Below, in pieces: positions 8,309 to 16,508 of a stretch of DNA of 64,000 nucleotides (position 1 is its first letter; every line of letters starts with the position of its first letter). Made by a program: the position numbers and the translations under genes. The DNA comes from Mogibacterium sp. (GTDB lineage: Bacteria > Bacillota > Clostridia > Peptostreptococcales > Anaerovoracaceae). Below the pieces are notes generated by a model that saw only the letters and a list, made by a program, of their open reading frames with translations, was not told where the DNA came from and searched no databases. The DNA lies in the NCBI GenBank assembly GCA_017433975.1, contig JAFRGD010000012.1, positions 1 through 64,000 of the forward strand. Direction: 5' to 3'.

Positions 8309-9811
8309 ATGTCCAACAAGAAACGCTCTGTAAAACCACAGGATACGGTCGAAGCGAAGGCCACCGGCGCAAAAGCGACTGACGTTGTGGCTTCCGGTAC
8401 CGGCGGGGCAGCTCCGGCCGGCGAAGGCATCAACATCAGCGCCCGGTCCTTCCTCATCGCCATCGGGGTCATCTTCCTCCTGATGGTGGCGACCTACATC
8501 CTGACGCTCGTCGTCCCGGGCGGCGAATACGCGCGGACCGTCGACGCGGGCGGCCACACCGTCATCGACACGGAGGCCGGCTTCCACTACGTTGAGGGCG
8601 GCCTGCCGTTCTGGAAGTGGCTGCTCTCCCCGTTCCTCGTCCTCGGCGCCGAGGGCTCGGGCACGCTCATTGCAGTCTTAATCTTCCTGCTCGTCATCGG
8701 CGGCGTGTTCAACGCGCTTTCGGTCTGCGGCCTGATGAACTACATGCTGGCCAAGATCGTCAACCGCTTCGGCGACGTCAAATACAAGCTGATGGCGGTC
8801 CTGATCTTTTTCTTCATGGCGATGGGGTCGCTCGTCGGGTCCTTTGAAGAAGTCATCCCGATGGCCCCGATCGTCGTCGCGCTGGCCGTCGCGCTCGGCT
8901 GGGACACCGTGACCGGCGTCGCGATGTCGCTCCTCGCGGCGGGCTGCGGCTTTGCGGCCGGCATCGCGAACCCGTTCACCATCGGCGTCGCGCAGGGCCT
9001 TGCAGGGCTCCCGATGTTCAGCGGCGTCTGGCTGCGTGCGGTATCGTTCGTCCTGATCTACGCGTTGCTCCTTTGGTTCGTCCGGCGCCACGCGCGCAGG
9101 GTCGAGCGGCCGGCGGAGCAAGGCCGCGCCGCAATCCAATACATCAGCGACCCGCGGATGGACAAGGGGCTCAAGCTCTTTGCAGCCATCCTCGGGACCG
9201 GCCTCGTCATCGTCCTCAGCTCCAGCTTCATCACCGCGCTACAGGATTACACGATGATCATCGTTGCCCTGATGTTCCTCGTCGCCGGCATCGTGTCGGT
9301 TCTCGTTTCCGGCATGGGCCTCCGCGGACTCGGACGGGCCTTCGGCAAAGGCATCGTCGCGATTTCCCCGTCGATCCTCATGATCCTCATGGCTTCTTCC
9401 ATCAAATACACGATGGTCGAGGGCAAAATCCTCGACACGCTGCTCCACTCCGCCCAGGAGATGGCCGGCGGCATGCCAAAGTGGGGCGTCGTCCTCTTCA
9501 TCTATGCGATCTGCCTCGTGATGAACTTCTTCATCGCGTCGGGGTCCGCCAAGGCGTTCCTCCTGATCCCGATCATCGCGCCGCTCGCGCAGATCTTCGG
9601 AATCAGCATGCAGCTCGCCATCGTCGCCTTCGCGTTCGGCGACGGCTTCAGCAACGTCATCTACCCGACCAACGCGGGCCTGCTCATCACGCTCGGCCTG
9701 TCCGAGGTGAGCTACGGCGAATGGTTCCGCTACTCGGTGCGGTTCCAGCTGCTCAACCTGCTGCTGACCGCGGGCATCCTGCTCTTCGGCCTCGCCGTGG
9801 GTTACCACTAA
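8309..9811 (+). CDS. YfcC/DcuC-type (C4-dicarboxylate carrier family) transporter
   Basis: 500-aa polytopic membrane protein of the YfcC branch of the C4-dicarboxylate anaerobic carrier family (Pfam DcuC type). About 12 hydrophobic segments begin at residue 47; typical features are LTLVVPGGEYAR after the first helix, ANPFTIGVAQ in the middle and a conserved NxIYPTNAG near the end. Family members are predicted amino-acid or short-peptide transporters or antiporters. It has a hydrophilic 45-residue Ala/Thr-rich N-terminal extension. It lies 15 bases after the M20 peptidase and was probably co-transcribed with it. Confidence 0.85.
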   Translation: MSNKKRSVKPQDTVEAKATGAKATDVVASGTGGAAPAGEGINISARSFLIAIGVIFLLMVATYILTLVVPGGEYARTVDAGGHTVIDTEAGFHYVEGGLPFWKWLLSPFLVLGAEGSGTLIAVLIFLLVIGGVFNALSVCGLMNYMLAKIVNRFGDVKYKLMAVLIFFFMAMGSLVGSFEEVIPMAPIVVALAVALGWDTVTGVAMSLLAAGCGFAAGIANPFTIGVAQGLAGLPMFSGVWLRAVSFVLIYALLLWFVRRHARRVERPAEQGRAAIQYISDPRMDKGLKLFAAILGTGLVIVLSSSFITALQDYTMIIVALMFLVAGIVSVLVSGMGLRGLGRAFGKGIVAISPSILMILMASSIKYTMVEGKILDTLLHSAQEMAGGMPKWGVVLFIYAICLVMNFFIASGSAKAFLLIPIIAPLAQIFGISMQLAIVAFAFGDGFSNVIYPTNAGLLITLGLSEVSYGEWFRYSVRFQLLNLLLTAGILLFGLAVGYH

Positions 9812-9873
9812 ACACAGTAGACGAAGCGGCGGCCAATGGCTGCGGCGACGGGCTGCCGCCCCGCACATTTCTT

Positions 9874-9902
9874 TTGACGAAGCGCGGTCCGGGTGATATA
9901 AT
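9874..9902 (+). promoter_or_regulatory. Promoter of the CPBP protease gene
   Basis: TTGACG (9874-9879), 17-bp spacer, TATAAT (9897-9902), 41 bases before the ATG of the next gene. Confidence 0.85.
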
Positions 9903-9943
9903 GACTTGGTTTTAAAATTAACACTACCGGAGGGTATTACCAT

Positions 9944-10981
9944 ATGGATAACAAAAACATCGAAGCGACCGGCGAACTGATGACGCGCATGCAGCCGGCC
10001 GAGGCCGGGCTCAAGCAGAGCGCGCGCTTCACGGACAACTTCATCTGGATTCTCGTCCTGGTGACCGCGTTGTACGTGTTCCTGTCGGGGTTTGCCCAGG
10101 TCTTTTTCAGCGACTTTCTGCTGAACCTCACCTACTGGTCCGACTCCATGTTCTTCATCCTTTACATCTACACGTGCGTGCTGGCGGACATCATCGTACT
10201 GCTCATCGTCCTCTATATCATTAAGAAAAACCGCTTCATCCTGCGGTCGTTCCGCCCGGCGCGGAGCGCGGACAAGCCGTTCAAAGCGTACGTCATCGAG
10301 GACCGCTATGTCATCCGCAACAATAACACCGTCAAAATGCTCCTCCTGGGGCTGCTGCTCGGCTTCCTCACGAACTTCGCGTGCATCCTCTGCGCGATGA
10401 TTCACGGGGACATCAAGTTCTACTTTGACTTCAGCGCAAGCGAGATTCCGGTGCTCCTCTTCGCCCTGCTCTCCGTGTTCATCCAGAGCACGTCCGAGGA
10501 GCTGTGGTGCAGGGGCTTCATGTATGAGCGGCTCAACATCCGCTACCCGGTGTGGGTCGCGGTCGTGATCAACGGCGTGTTCTTCGGCTGCCTGCACATG
10601 TTCAACCCGAACGTGAACGTGTACGGCGTCCTGGGCATCGTCGTCTGCGGCCTCTCGTATTCGCTCCTGCGGTGGTACACCGACAGCATCTGGATCTGCA
10701 TGGGCATCCACACCATGTGGAACTTCACGCAAAATATCATCTTCGGGCTGCCGAACAGCGGTATCGTCTCCCGGATGTCGATCTTCCACCTCGCCGCGGC
10801 CAACGGCACGAGCAACCTGATCTATGACTATGGCTTCGGCGTCGAAGCCGCCCTTCCGGCGCTTCTCGTCGACGCTCTGCTCGGCGTCGTGATCCTGCTC
10901 CTCGCAAAGCGGAATGGCCGCCTTGGCGAGCTCAAACTGACGCATCAAAAGAGATATCAGATGGCCCACCCGGCCGCATGA
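9944..10981 (+). CDS. CPBP-family intramembrane glutamic/metallo-protease
   Basis: 345-aa multi-pass membrane protein of the CPBP (CAAX protease and bacteriocin-processing, Rce1-like, ABI) family. The three motifs are present in order: SEELWCRGF (EExxxR), FFGCLHMFN (FxxxH) and IHTMWNF (HxxxN), all in the C-terminal half. Bacterial members act in membrane protein processing, bacteriocin immunity or signalling; the substrate here is unknown. It has its own consensus promoter and ribosome site (GGAGGG). The downstream VanZ-VOC gene starts 8 bases after its stop, giving a two-gene envelope-related unit. Confidence 0.88.
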   Translation: MDNKNIEATGELMTRMQPAEAGLKQSARFTDNFIWILVLVTALYVFLSGFAQVFFSDFLLNLTYWSDSMFFILYIYTCVLADIIVLLIVLYIIKKNRFILRSFRPARSADKPFKAYVIEDRYVIRNNNTVKMLLLGLLLGFLTNFACILCAMIHGDIKFYFDFSASEIPVLLFALLSVFIQSTSEELWCRGFMYERLNIRYPVWVAVVINGVFFGCLHMFNPNVNVYGVLGIVVCGLSYSLLRWYTDSIWICMGIHTMWNFTQNIIFGLPNSGIVSRMSIFHLAAANGTSNLIYDYGFGVEAALPALLVDALLGVVILLLAKRNGRLGELKLTHQKRYQMAHPAA

Positions 10982-10989
10982 GGTGAGCC

Positions 10990-12069
10990 TTGAACGCAAA
11001 CAGTCTTTCCGCTATCATTATCGTTACCATCCTGATGATCGTCATGGTCATCCTTCTGCCGCTGGCCGACCGCACCGTCTGCCGGCGGCTCGGTTTGAGT
11101 ATCAACGACGGAATCAGTACCAACCCGGACGCGGACCGGCTTCTGGTCCTCCGCAAGGGCGTGCTGGTCCTGGTCTTTTGCCTTTACCTGCTGGTGCTCG
11201 CCTACGTGGCGTTCTTCTCGCGGTCCGCGGCGGCCGATTACCTGATCCATATCGCGATCTTCCAGGACCTGTCGGAGTCCATCCAGATCGACTACGGAAT
11301 TTTTGAATTCTTCCAAGTGCTCTTCACCGAAGGGCTCTCGCAGGCGTTCCAGCGCGTGCACATCATCAACCCGGAGGACATTTCGCAGGTCTACATGAAC
11401 ATCGCGATGTTCGTCCCGATGGGGTACCTGCTGCCTTACGTCTTCGACTGGTTCCGCCGGAACATCCGGACCCGGACCGTCGTCGTGAGCTTCCTGATTT
11501 CGCTCCTGATCGAGAACCTCCAGCTGGCCACAAAGCTCGGGTTCTACGACTTCGACGACCTGATCTCCAACACGGTCGGTGCCTTCCTCGGGCAGGGGCT
11601 CTTCCTCGCGTTCGCGTACGTCAACACCCATCCGGACTGGCGCGCCGACGTCCGGCAGCTCCACCACTGGCGCTGGAAGACCCGCCACACCGCGCTGCAC
11701 CCGTTCTTCCGCAAGATGCACGTCGTCCGCGCGACCCTGTATTGCACCGACATGGCCGCGGCCGAGGAATTTTTCCTGCACAAACTGGGCTTTTTGCTGC
11801 ACAAAAAAATTACCGACCTCGCGACCGGCCAGTCCAAAATGCTCCTGTATTGCAATGACACGCAGATTGAAATCGTCTGCCTTCCGCCGGGCTCTGAACC
11901 ATCCGCGCAGGACGTGACGATCGCGTTCAACAACAACGATCGGATCCGGAGCCGGCTGATCGAACAAGGGATTCCGGTCTCCGAGTACGCGCTCGACCCT
12001 TACACGAACCTCCGCACGTTCCGCGTCGAGGCCCCGGACAACATCGCAATCACGTTCATCGAGGAATAA
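10990..12069 (+). CDS. VanZ-like membrane domain fused to a VOC (glyoxalase-like) domain
   Basis: 359 aa starting at TTG; GAGGTGAG just upstream supports that start and overlaps the end of the preceding gene. Residues 1-215 hold about five hydrophobic segments with the VanZ pattern (YMNIAMFVPMGYLLP, then SLLIENLQL and FDDLISNTVGAFLG). VanZ-family proteins are linked to low-level teicoplanin resistance and other envelope roles. Residues about 243-359 form a single vicinal-oxygen-chelate module (MHVVRATLYCTDM start, a central IEIVCLPP strand, final AITFIEE), similar to glyoxalase or bleomycin-resistance proteins. I do not know this fusion as a characterised protein. Confidence 0.75.
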   Translation: MNANSLSAIIIVTILMIVMVILLPLADRTVCRRLGLSINDGISTNPDADRLLVLRKGVLVLVFCLYLLVLAYVAFFSRSAAADYLIHIAIFQDLSESIQIDYGIFEFFQVLFTEGLSQAFQRVHIINPEDISQVYMNIAMFVPMGYLLPYVFDWFRRNIRTRTVVVSFLISLLIENLQLATKLGFYDFDDLISNTVGAFLGQGLFLAFAYVNTHPDWRADVRQLHHWRWKTRHTALHPFFRKMHVVRATLYCTDMAAAEEFFLHKLGFLLHKKITDLATGQSKMLLYCNDTQIEIVCLPPGSEPSAQDVTIAFNNNDRIRSRLIEQGIPVSEYALDPYTNLRTFRVEAPDNIAITFIEE

Positions 12070-12075
12070 AAAACA

Positions 12076-12106
12076 GCGCCGCGGCAGCTTGCCGGCGGCG
12101 CCTTTT
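12076..12106 (+). terminator. Terminator after the VanZ-VOC gene
   Basis: GC-rich hairpin GCGCCGC...GCGGCGC with inner GGCA/TGCC pairs, followed by TTTT. Confidence 0.75.
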
Positions 12107-12162
12107 CATTCGCTATTAAATCGGTTCGACGGTCAGCTTGCTATCCGTTGGAAGGCCGCCCG

Positions 12163-13140
12163 CTAGATTGGCTCGACGGTCAGCTTGCCGCCCTTCTGGG
12201 TGAAGTTGCAGTAGATCCGGTAGCCGTCGATCGCGTCGTTCACGGCGAGCTCGTGCCTGTCGTAGGCGTGCATGAGCCGGTCCGCGACGTCATCGAGGGC
12301 CGTGAGGTCCTCTCCGGTGAATGATGCGAGGAGCATCGCCTTGATCCGGAGCAGCAGATCGTCGCGGCTCACTTCTCCGGCCGCCTCCTCCGAAAGCGAC
12401 AACTCAACCGTATAGAAGGCATCCCCGCCGGCGACCCGTTCGCCGGTGTTGTCATAAAAAGCGAGTTCAAACGGCCCGAGGTCCGTCCCGAGGTCCGCGA
12501 GGACCCCGGCAAAGCGGCTCTCAAAAGCCTCGCAGGTCATGCCCGGAAGCGTGCACTGCAGGTTGTCCTTCTCCGTCGTGGTCGTCTCCTGCCCGTCGCC
12601 CGTATCGTTGTCCGACGCACCGGACCTGCCGCCATCGCCCTTCGCGAAGAGCTTGACGCCCGCGAAGGCCAGAACCGCCACGACGAGCACGGCGGCCAGG
12701 ATCTTGACCCACTTGTTGCTGCCGCCGGCCGCGCCGGCACCCTGCAGCTGTTTTTCGCAGGCGTCTCCCAGTGCCCGCAGGGACTTCTGCGCGTCCTTTC
12801 CGACCGCGTCGATCCAGTTCACGCCCCCGAGGTAGTACTTGAGGTTGTCCGCCGGCGCCACGCCCGTCAACCGGAACGGGAAGATCGGCGTCCGGTCGTC
12901 CGCGGCGTTACAGATCTCGCCGAGCACCTGCGCGGAGCCGTTCACCTTTTCCGTAAAGACCAGCACCAGCAGCCGCGAGTCGTCCACCGCGCGCGCCCGC
13001 GCCGCGATTTCGTCCTCGCCCTGCCGCACGTCCCGCGCCGCGTACCAGCACCGCAGCCCCCTGCGCTCGAGCTCCGCGCACACCGCGTCCGCGATGACCT
13101 TGTCCTCTTGCGCGTAACAGATGAAAATGTCGTGTGCCAT
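12163..13140 (-). CDS. TIR-domain protein with a membrane anchor
   Basis: 325 aa. Residues 1-125 are a bacterial TIR domain (opening HDIFICYAQEDK; E75 in VLGEICNA sits where the catalytic Glu of NAD-cleaving TIR domains lies). Residues about 143-165 form one transmembrane helix, followed by an acidic linker and a 130-aa extracytoplasmic-type region of unknown fold. TIR domains in bacteria are NADases or signalling modules, many in antiphage defence; that role here is inference. It follows, 35 bases downstream, an unknown gene on the same strand. The last seven codons plus stop are duplicated about 54 bases further on, immediately downstream of the stop. Confidence 0.8.
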   Translation of the reverse strand: MAHDIFICYAQEDKVIADAVCAELERRGLRCWYAARDVRQGEDEIAARARAVDDSRLLVLVFTEKVNGSAQVLGEICNAADDRTPIFPFRLTGVAPADNLKYYLGGVNWIDAVGKDAQKSLRALGDACEKQLQGAGAAGGSNKWVKILAAVLVVAVLAFAGVKLFAKGDGGRSGASDNDTGDGQETTTTEKDNLQCTLPGMTCEAFESRFAGVLADLGTDLGPFELAFYDNTGERVAGGDAFYTVELSLSEEAAGEVSRDDLLLRIKAMLLASFTGEDLTALDDVADRLMHAYDRHELAVNDAIDGYRIYCNFTQKGGKLTVEPI

Positions 13141-13175
13141 GGCCGTACCTCTATCCCTTTATCCGTTCGGAACCG

Positions 13176-13775
13176 TCACTTGTTTCTGTATTTCCCGTAG
13201 AGTCGGAGTACACCTTCTCTATAACTTTCTCCATTTGCTTTCTGCTTTATTTTTGCAAACTGCTCATATTTCTTGAGTTTCTCAAGCAGCTCCGGGGACT
13301 GGATGCTGTCATAAAGACACCTCGCTAGTGTGTGTGCTTCAGTAATGACCCTCCTCCCGTTGTGTTTGGAATAGTCCGTCGGCAAGCGCCAGCAGATACT
13401 GGCCCGGATGTTTTCATCCGGAATCTGCTCTATGACGAAGTCCGCGAAATCAATTTCCTGAAGGTAAAATTCCGCCTGCGTCTTTGGACTATAGGCATTA
13501 TACGGCTCGGTATCCGCAAGATAGGCTCCCGCCACGATGAAATCCGCCTTCTTCTTCGGGTCCTTGATCTTCCGGATCAGGGTCCAGACGTCCCCTCGTG
13601 AAAGCTCCACCTCCCGGCGCGACTTTTTCCGGTTCTCGTCTGTAATTCTGTGATTAAAATGAGACATGACTTCCTTGCATCTCTTCTCGTCGATCATTCG
13701 CAGGGCGAGGTCCATCAGTTCCTGGTCCGTGCCCTTCTGCCAGACGTCCGCGTCCTTCAGTTTAAACAGTCTCAT
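13176..13775 (-). CDS. Hypothetical protein upstream of the TIR gene
   Basis: 199 aa from the ATG at 13775; an in-frame ATG at 13799 exists, but AAAGGAG lies 7 bases before the inner ATG, so I choose that one. The protein is highly charged, mostly helical by composition, with no signal or membrane segment and no motif I recognise. GC content and codon use are lower than in flanking genes, a hint of transfer. It has its own promoter and leads a likely two-gene operon with the TIR-domain gene, so it may be a partner or sensor of that protein; this is inference only. Confidence 0.7.
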   Translation of the reverse strand: MRLFKLKDADVWQKGTDQELMDLALRMIDEKRCKEVMSHFNHRITDENRKKSRREVELSRGDVWTLIRKIKDPKKKADFIVAGAYLADTEPYNAYSPKTQAEFYLQEIDFADFVIEQIPDENIRASICWRLPTDYSKHNGRRVITEAHTLARCLYDSIQSPELLEKLKKYEQFAKIKQKANGESYREGVLRLYGKYRNK

Positions 13776-13842
13776 GACGTTCTCCTTTATTTCATTCAAG
13801 GCGTTGAACGGTACACTTGACGCATCTCTCGCGTCTGTCTCT

Positions 13843-13870
13843 ATTTTACTATACTTGTGATTCTATTCAA
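13843..13870 (-). promoter_or_regulatory. Promoter of the TIR operon
   Basis: On the minus strand TTGAAT (13865-13870), 16-bp spacer, TAAAAT (13843-13848), about 70 bases before the first start codon. Confidence 0.6.
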
Positions 13871-13880
13871 AGTGCAAATG

Positions 13881-13915
13881 AAAAGCACCCCGGCGGTTTG
13901 GTTCCCGTCGGGGCG
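13881..13915 (-). terminator. Possible terminator, minus strand, downstream of lon
   Basis: Minus strand CCCCGACGG/CCGCCGGGG hairpin (one mismatch) followed by GCTTTTC. It lies between the end of lon and the promoter of the TIR operon. Confidence 0.6.
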
Positions 13916-13938
13916 TTCCTTGGCGTGATTGCGGCCCG

Positions 13939-13969
13939 GGTGAAAAACAGAACCGCCCCCGTTTTCACC
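13939..13969. repeat. REP-like palindrome, copy A
   Basis: 31-bp imperfect palindrome with GGTGAAAA/TTTTCACC ends and a GAACCG-CCCCCG core. Copies B (53376-53406) and C (55239-55269) share the same layout. It lies between lon and the TIR operon, outside any gene. Confidence 0.6.
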
Positions 13970-14000
13970 TCGTGCGGCAAAAGATGGTTATTATAGATGT

Positions 14001-16367
14001 TTACGCCCGCACGGCGCCCGGAATCGCGACGCCGGTCCGGAGCAGGACTTCTTCGACAGTACCGACCGGGATGATTTCAAGGGCTTCCTTGACCTCGTCC
14101 GCGACCTCGTCGAGGTCCTGTTCGTTGTCTTTCGGGATGAAAATCGTCTTGAGGCCGGCGCGCATGGCCGCCATCAGCTTCTCCGGGAGGCCGCCGATGG
14201 CCGTGACGACGCCGCGGAGCGAGACCTCGCCGGTCATGCCGAACTCCGGGCTGACCGCGTTGCCCGTCACGAGGGACGCGAGGGCGGTGGTCATCGTTAT
14301 GCCGGCGGACGGCCCGTCCTTCGGCACCGCGCCCTCCGGCACGTGGATGTGGAGGTCGTGTTTCTCAAAGACGTCGGCCTTGTCCGGGAACATCGCCTTG
14401 ACGAGGCTGACCGCAATCTGGGCGGACTCTTTCATGACGTCGCCGAGCTGGCCGGTCACGGTGATCTTGCCGCTCCCCTTGGTAAAGAGCGTTTCGACAA
14501 AGAGGATCTCGCCGCCCGCGCGGGTCCACGCGAGGCCGGTCACGATGCCCGGCTTCTTCTCAGCGAGAATCTGGTCGTGGCGGATCGGGTGCCGGTCGAG
14601 GAACTCGCGGAGGTCTTCCGGCCGCACCGTCAGCGGCGTCGCCTCGGCTAAAGAACCGGTATCCGCCGCTGCTCCGTCGGCGCCCTTCTCCCGCGCCTCC
14701 GCGGCCTGCGCCTTGCGGGCGCGGGCGATCTTGACCGCCGCAACGCGGCAGAGGGTGTCGAGCTGCTTCTTGAGGCCGCGGACCCCGCCTTCCATCGTAT
14801 AATCCGCGATGATCGCGCGGATCGTCTCCTCCGGGACAATCAGCTGGTCTTCGCCGATGCCCATCTGCTTCATCGCCTTCGGCAGCAGGTGCCGGACCGC
14901 GATCTGCAGCTTGTCCGTCGCGGTGTACCCGTTGAATTCGATGACTTCCATGCGGTTGAGGAGCGGCTCCGGAATCGTGTCGAGCGTGTTGGCCGTGCAC
15001 ACGAAGAAGACGTCCGAGAGGTCATATGGTACGTTCATGTAGTGATCCGTGAAGGAAAAGTTCTGCTCCGGGTCGAGCACCTCGAGCAACGCGCTCGCCG
15101 GGTCGCCGTTGTACGACGCCGAGAGCTTGTCCACTTCGTCGAGAACCATGACCGGGTTGGAGACACCGCTCTTTTGAATGCCGTCCATGATCCGCCCCGG
15201 CATCGCACCGATGTACGTGCGGCGGTGACCGCGGATGTCCGCCTCGTCCCGCACGCCGCCCAGGCTCACGCGGACGTACTCACGCCCGAGGGCCCGTGCG
15301 ATGCTCTGGCCGATACTCGTTTTGCCCGTGCCAGGCGCGCCGACGAAGCACAAAATCGAGCCGGATTGCTCGCAGTTGAGGTTCATGACCGCGATCTGTT
15401 GGATGATGCGCTGTTTGACTTTCTTGAGGCCGAAGTGGTCCTCCTCCATGATCTCCTCCGCCTTGTCGAGGTCGATCTGGATCGACGGTTCTTTTTTCCA
15501 CGAAAGGCTCGTCACGAAGTCGAGGTAGTCGTAAAGCATCGAATACTCCGGGCTGTTGCTCCCCTCTTGTTTGAGGCGGTTGACGATCTTGGTCGCCTCC
15601 GCGCGGGCGTCGTCGTTCATGCCCGACTCCTCGATCTTGATCTCCATCTTGCGGAGGTCGGAGACGTTCTCCGGGTGCATCTCGTCGAGCTCCTGCTGGA
15701 GCAGCTCCATCTGGCGTTTGATCGCCTGCTCTTTGTAAACCTTGCGGTAATCGTCCGCGGTGGACGACGCGGCGTCGCTCCGCACCTTGGCGATCTCGAC
15801 GAATTCGTAAATGATCCGCTCGAGCTCGTTCATCCGCTCCCGGCGGCTGTCGATCTCGAGGACCTTGTAACATTCTTCGTTGGAAAGCGACATCCACGGC
15901 GAAAGGGCCACGGCCGCCTCTTCCATGGATTCGTAGGACTCGATGTAGGCCTTGGCGGTTTCTCCCCACTCAAAGCCGGCGCTGAACTCCGCCAGCGCGT
16001 CCTTGACCGCCATCAGGTGCTCGACCGCCTCCGCGAACGACAGGTCCTCGATGTCGCGCAGCCGCGAAATCGAAATCTGAATCGTGTGGTCCATGTTCAT
16101 GTAAATATCGTCGATGTTCACGCGCTCGTGCGTGCGGACCTCGATGTAGCCGTCCGGGCTGACCGTCGTGATGTCGCCGCTGATCCCGATCGGGTAGAAG
16201 CTCTCCGCGGTCATGTCGTTGCGCTTCTGCTTCTCGCGGGTGATGAGAAGGATGACCTTCTCCCCTTCGCGCGGGTCGGCCTTGGCCGCGGTCTTGAATT
16301 CCTCCGTCCGGAAGTACGCGGTCGCCTCCGGCGCGAGCAGAACATCATATACAGGCACAATAATCAT
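14001..16367 (-). CDS. lon: ATP-dependent protease Lon
   Basis: 788-aa cytoplasmic AAA+ serine protease degrading damaged and regulatory proteins. Order: N-terminal substrate-binding domain (1-200), helical region, Walker A GAPGTGKT (343-350), Walker B VMVLDEVDK (407-413 region), then the protease domain with catalytic S687 in PKDGPSAG and K730 in GGLPEKL. A variable Ala-rich insert sits near residues 550-580 between the AAA and protease parts. The start at 16367 is chosen because AAAGGAGG lies 10 bases upstream; the in-frame ATG at 16394 falls inside the operator. A CIRCE element and promoter immediately upstream indicate heat-shock control by HrcA. Confidence 0.95.
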   Translation of the reverse strand: MIIVPVYDVLLAPEATAYFRTEEFKTAAKADPREGEKVILLITREKQKRNDMTAESFYPIGISGDITTVSPDGYIEVRTHERVNIDDIYMNMDHTIQISISRLRDIEDLSFAEAVEHLMAVKDALAEFSAGFEWGETAKAYIESYESMEEAAVALSPWMSLSNEECYKVLEIDSRRERMNELERIIYEFVEIAKVRSDAASSTADDYRKVYKEQAIKRQMELLQQELDEMHPENVSDLRKMEIKIEESGMNDDARAEATKIVNRLKQEGSNSPEYSMLYDYLDFVTSLSWKKEPSIQIDLDKAEEIMEEDHFGLKKVKQRIIQQIAVMNLNCEQSGSILCFVGAPGTGKTSIGQSIARALGREYVRVSLGGVRDEADIRGHRRTYIGAMPGRIMDGIQKSGVSNPVMVLDEVDKLSASYNGDPASALLEVLDPEQNFSFTDHYMNVPYDLSDVFFVCTANTLDTIPEPLLNRMEVIEFNGYTATDKLQIAVRHLLPKAMKQMGIGEDQLIVPEETIRAIIADYTMEGGVRGLKKQLDTLCRVAAVKIARARKAQAAEAREKGADGAAADTGSLAEATPLTVRPEDLREFLDRHPIRHDQILAEKKPGIVTGLAWTRAGGEILFVETLFTKGSGKITVTGQLGDVMKESAQIAVSLVKAMFPDKADVFEKHDLHIHVPEGAVPKDGPSAGITMTTALASLVTGNAVSPEFGMTGEVSLRGVVTAIGGLPEKLMAAMRAGLKTIFIPKDNEQDLDEVADEVKEALEIIPVGTVEEVLLRTGVAIPGAVRA

Positions 16368-16387
16368 ATTGTTGGTTCCTCCTTTTG

Positions 16388-16414
16388 TTAGCACTATATC
16401 ACACTGAGTGCTAA
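16388..16414. promoter_or_regulatory. CIRCE operator (HrcA binding site)
   Basis: 27 bp: TTAGCACTA-N9-GAGTGCTAA, one mismatch from the canonical TTAGCACTC-N9-GAGTGCTAA. It lies between the lon -10 box and the lon start codon, the classical position for HrcA repression. Confidence 0.9.
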
Positions 16415-16425
16415 CGGTATACCAA

Positions 16426-16454
16426 ATACTACAACTTTAGTAGGAATTTGTCAA
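16426..16454 (-). promoter_or_regulatory. lon promoter
   Basis: Minus strand TTGACA (16449-16454), 17-bp spacer, TAGTAT (16426-16431). The CIRCE element begins 11 bases downstream of the -10 box. Confidence 0.8.
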
Positions 16455-16508
16455 TGGAGATACTGTGAAATCTGTGTCCGCAGCCATCTTTTTTGCTATA
16501 ATGGGGGC

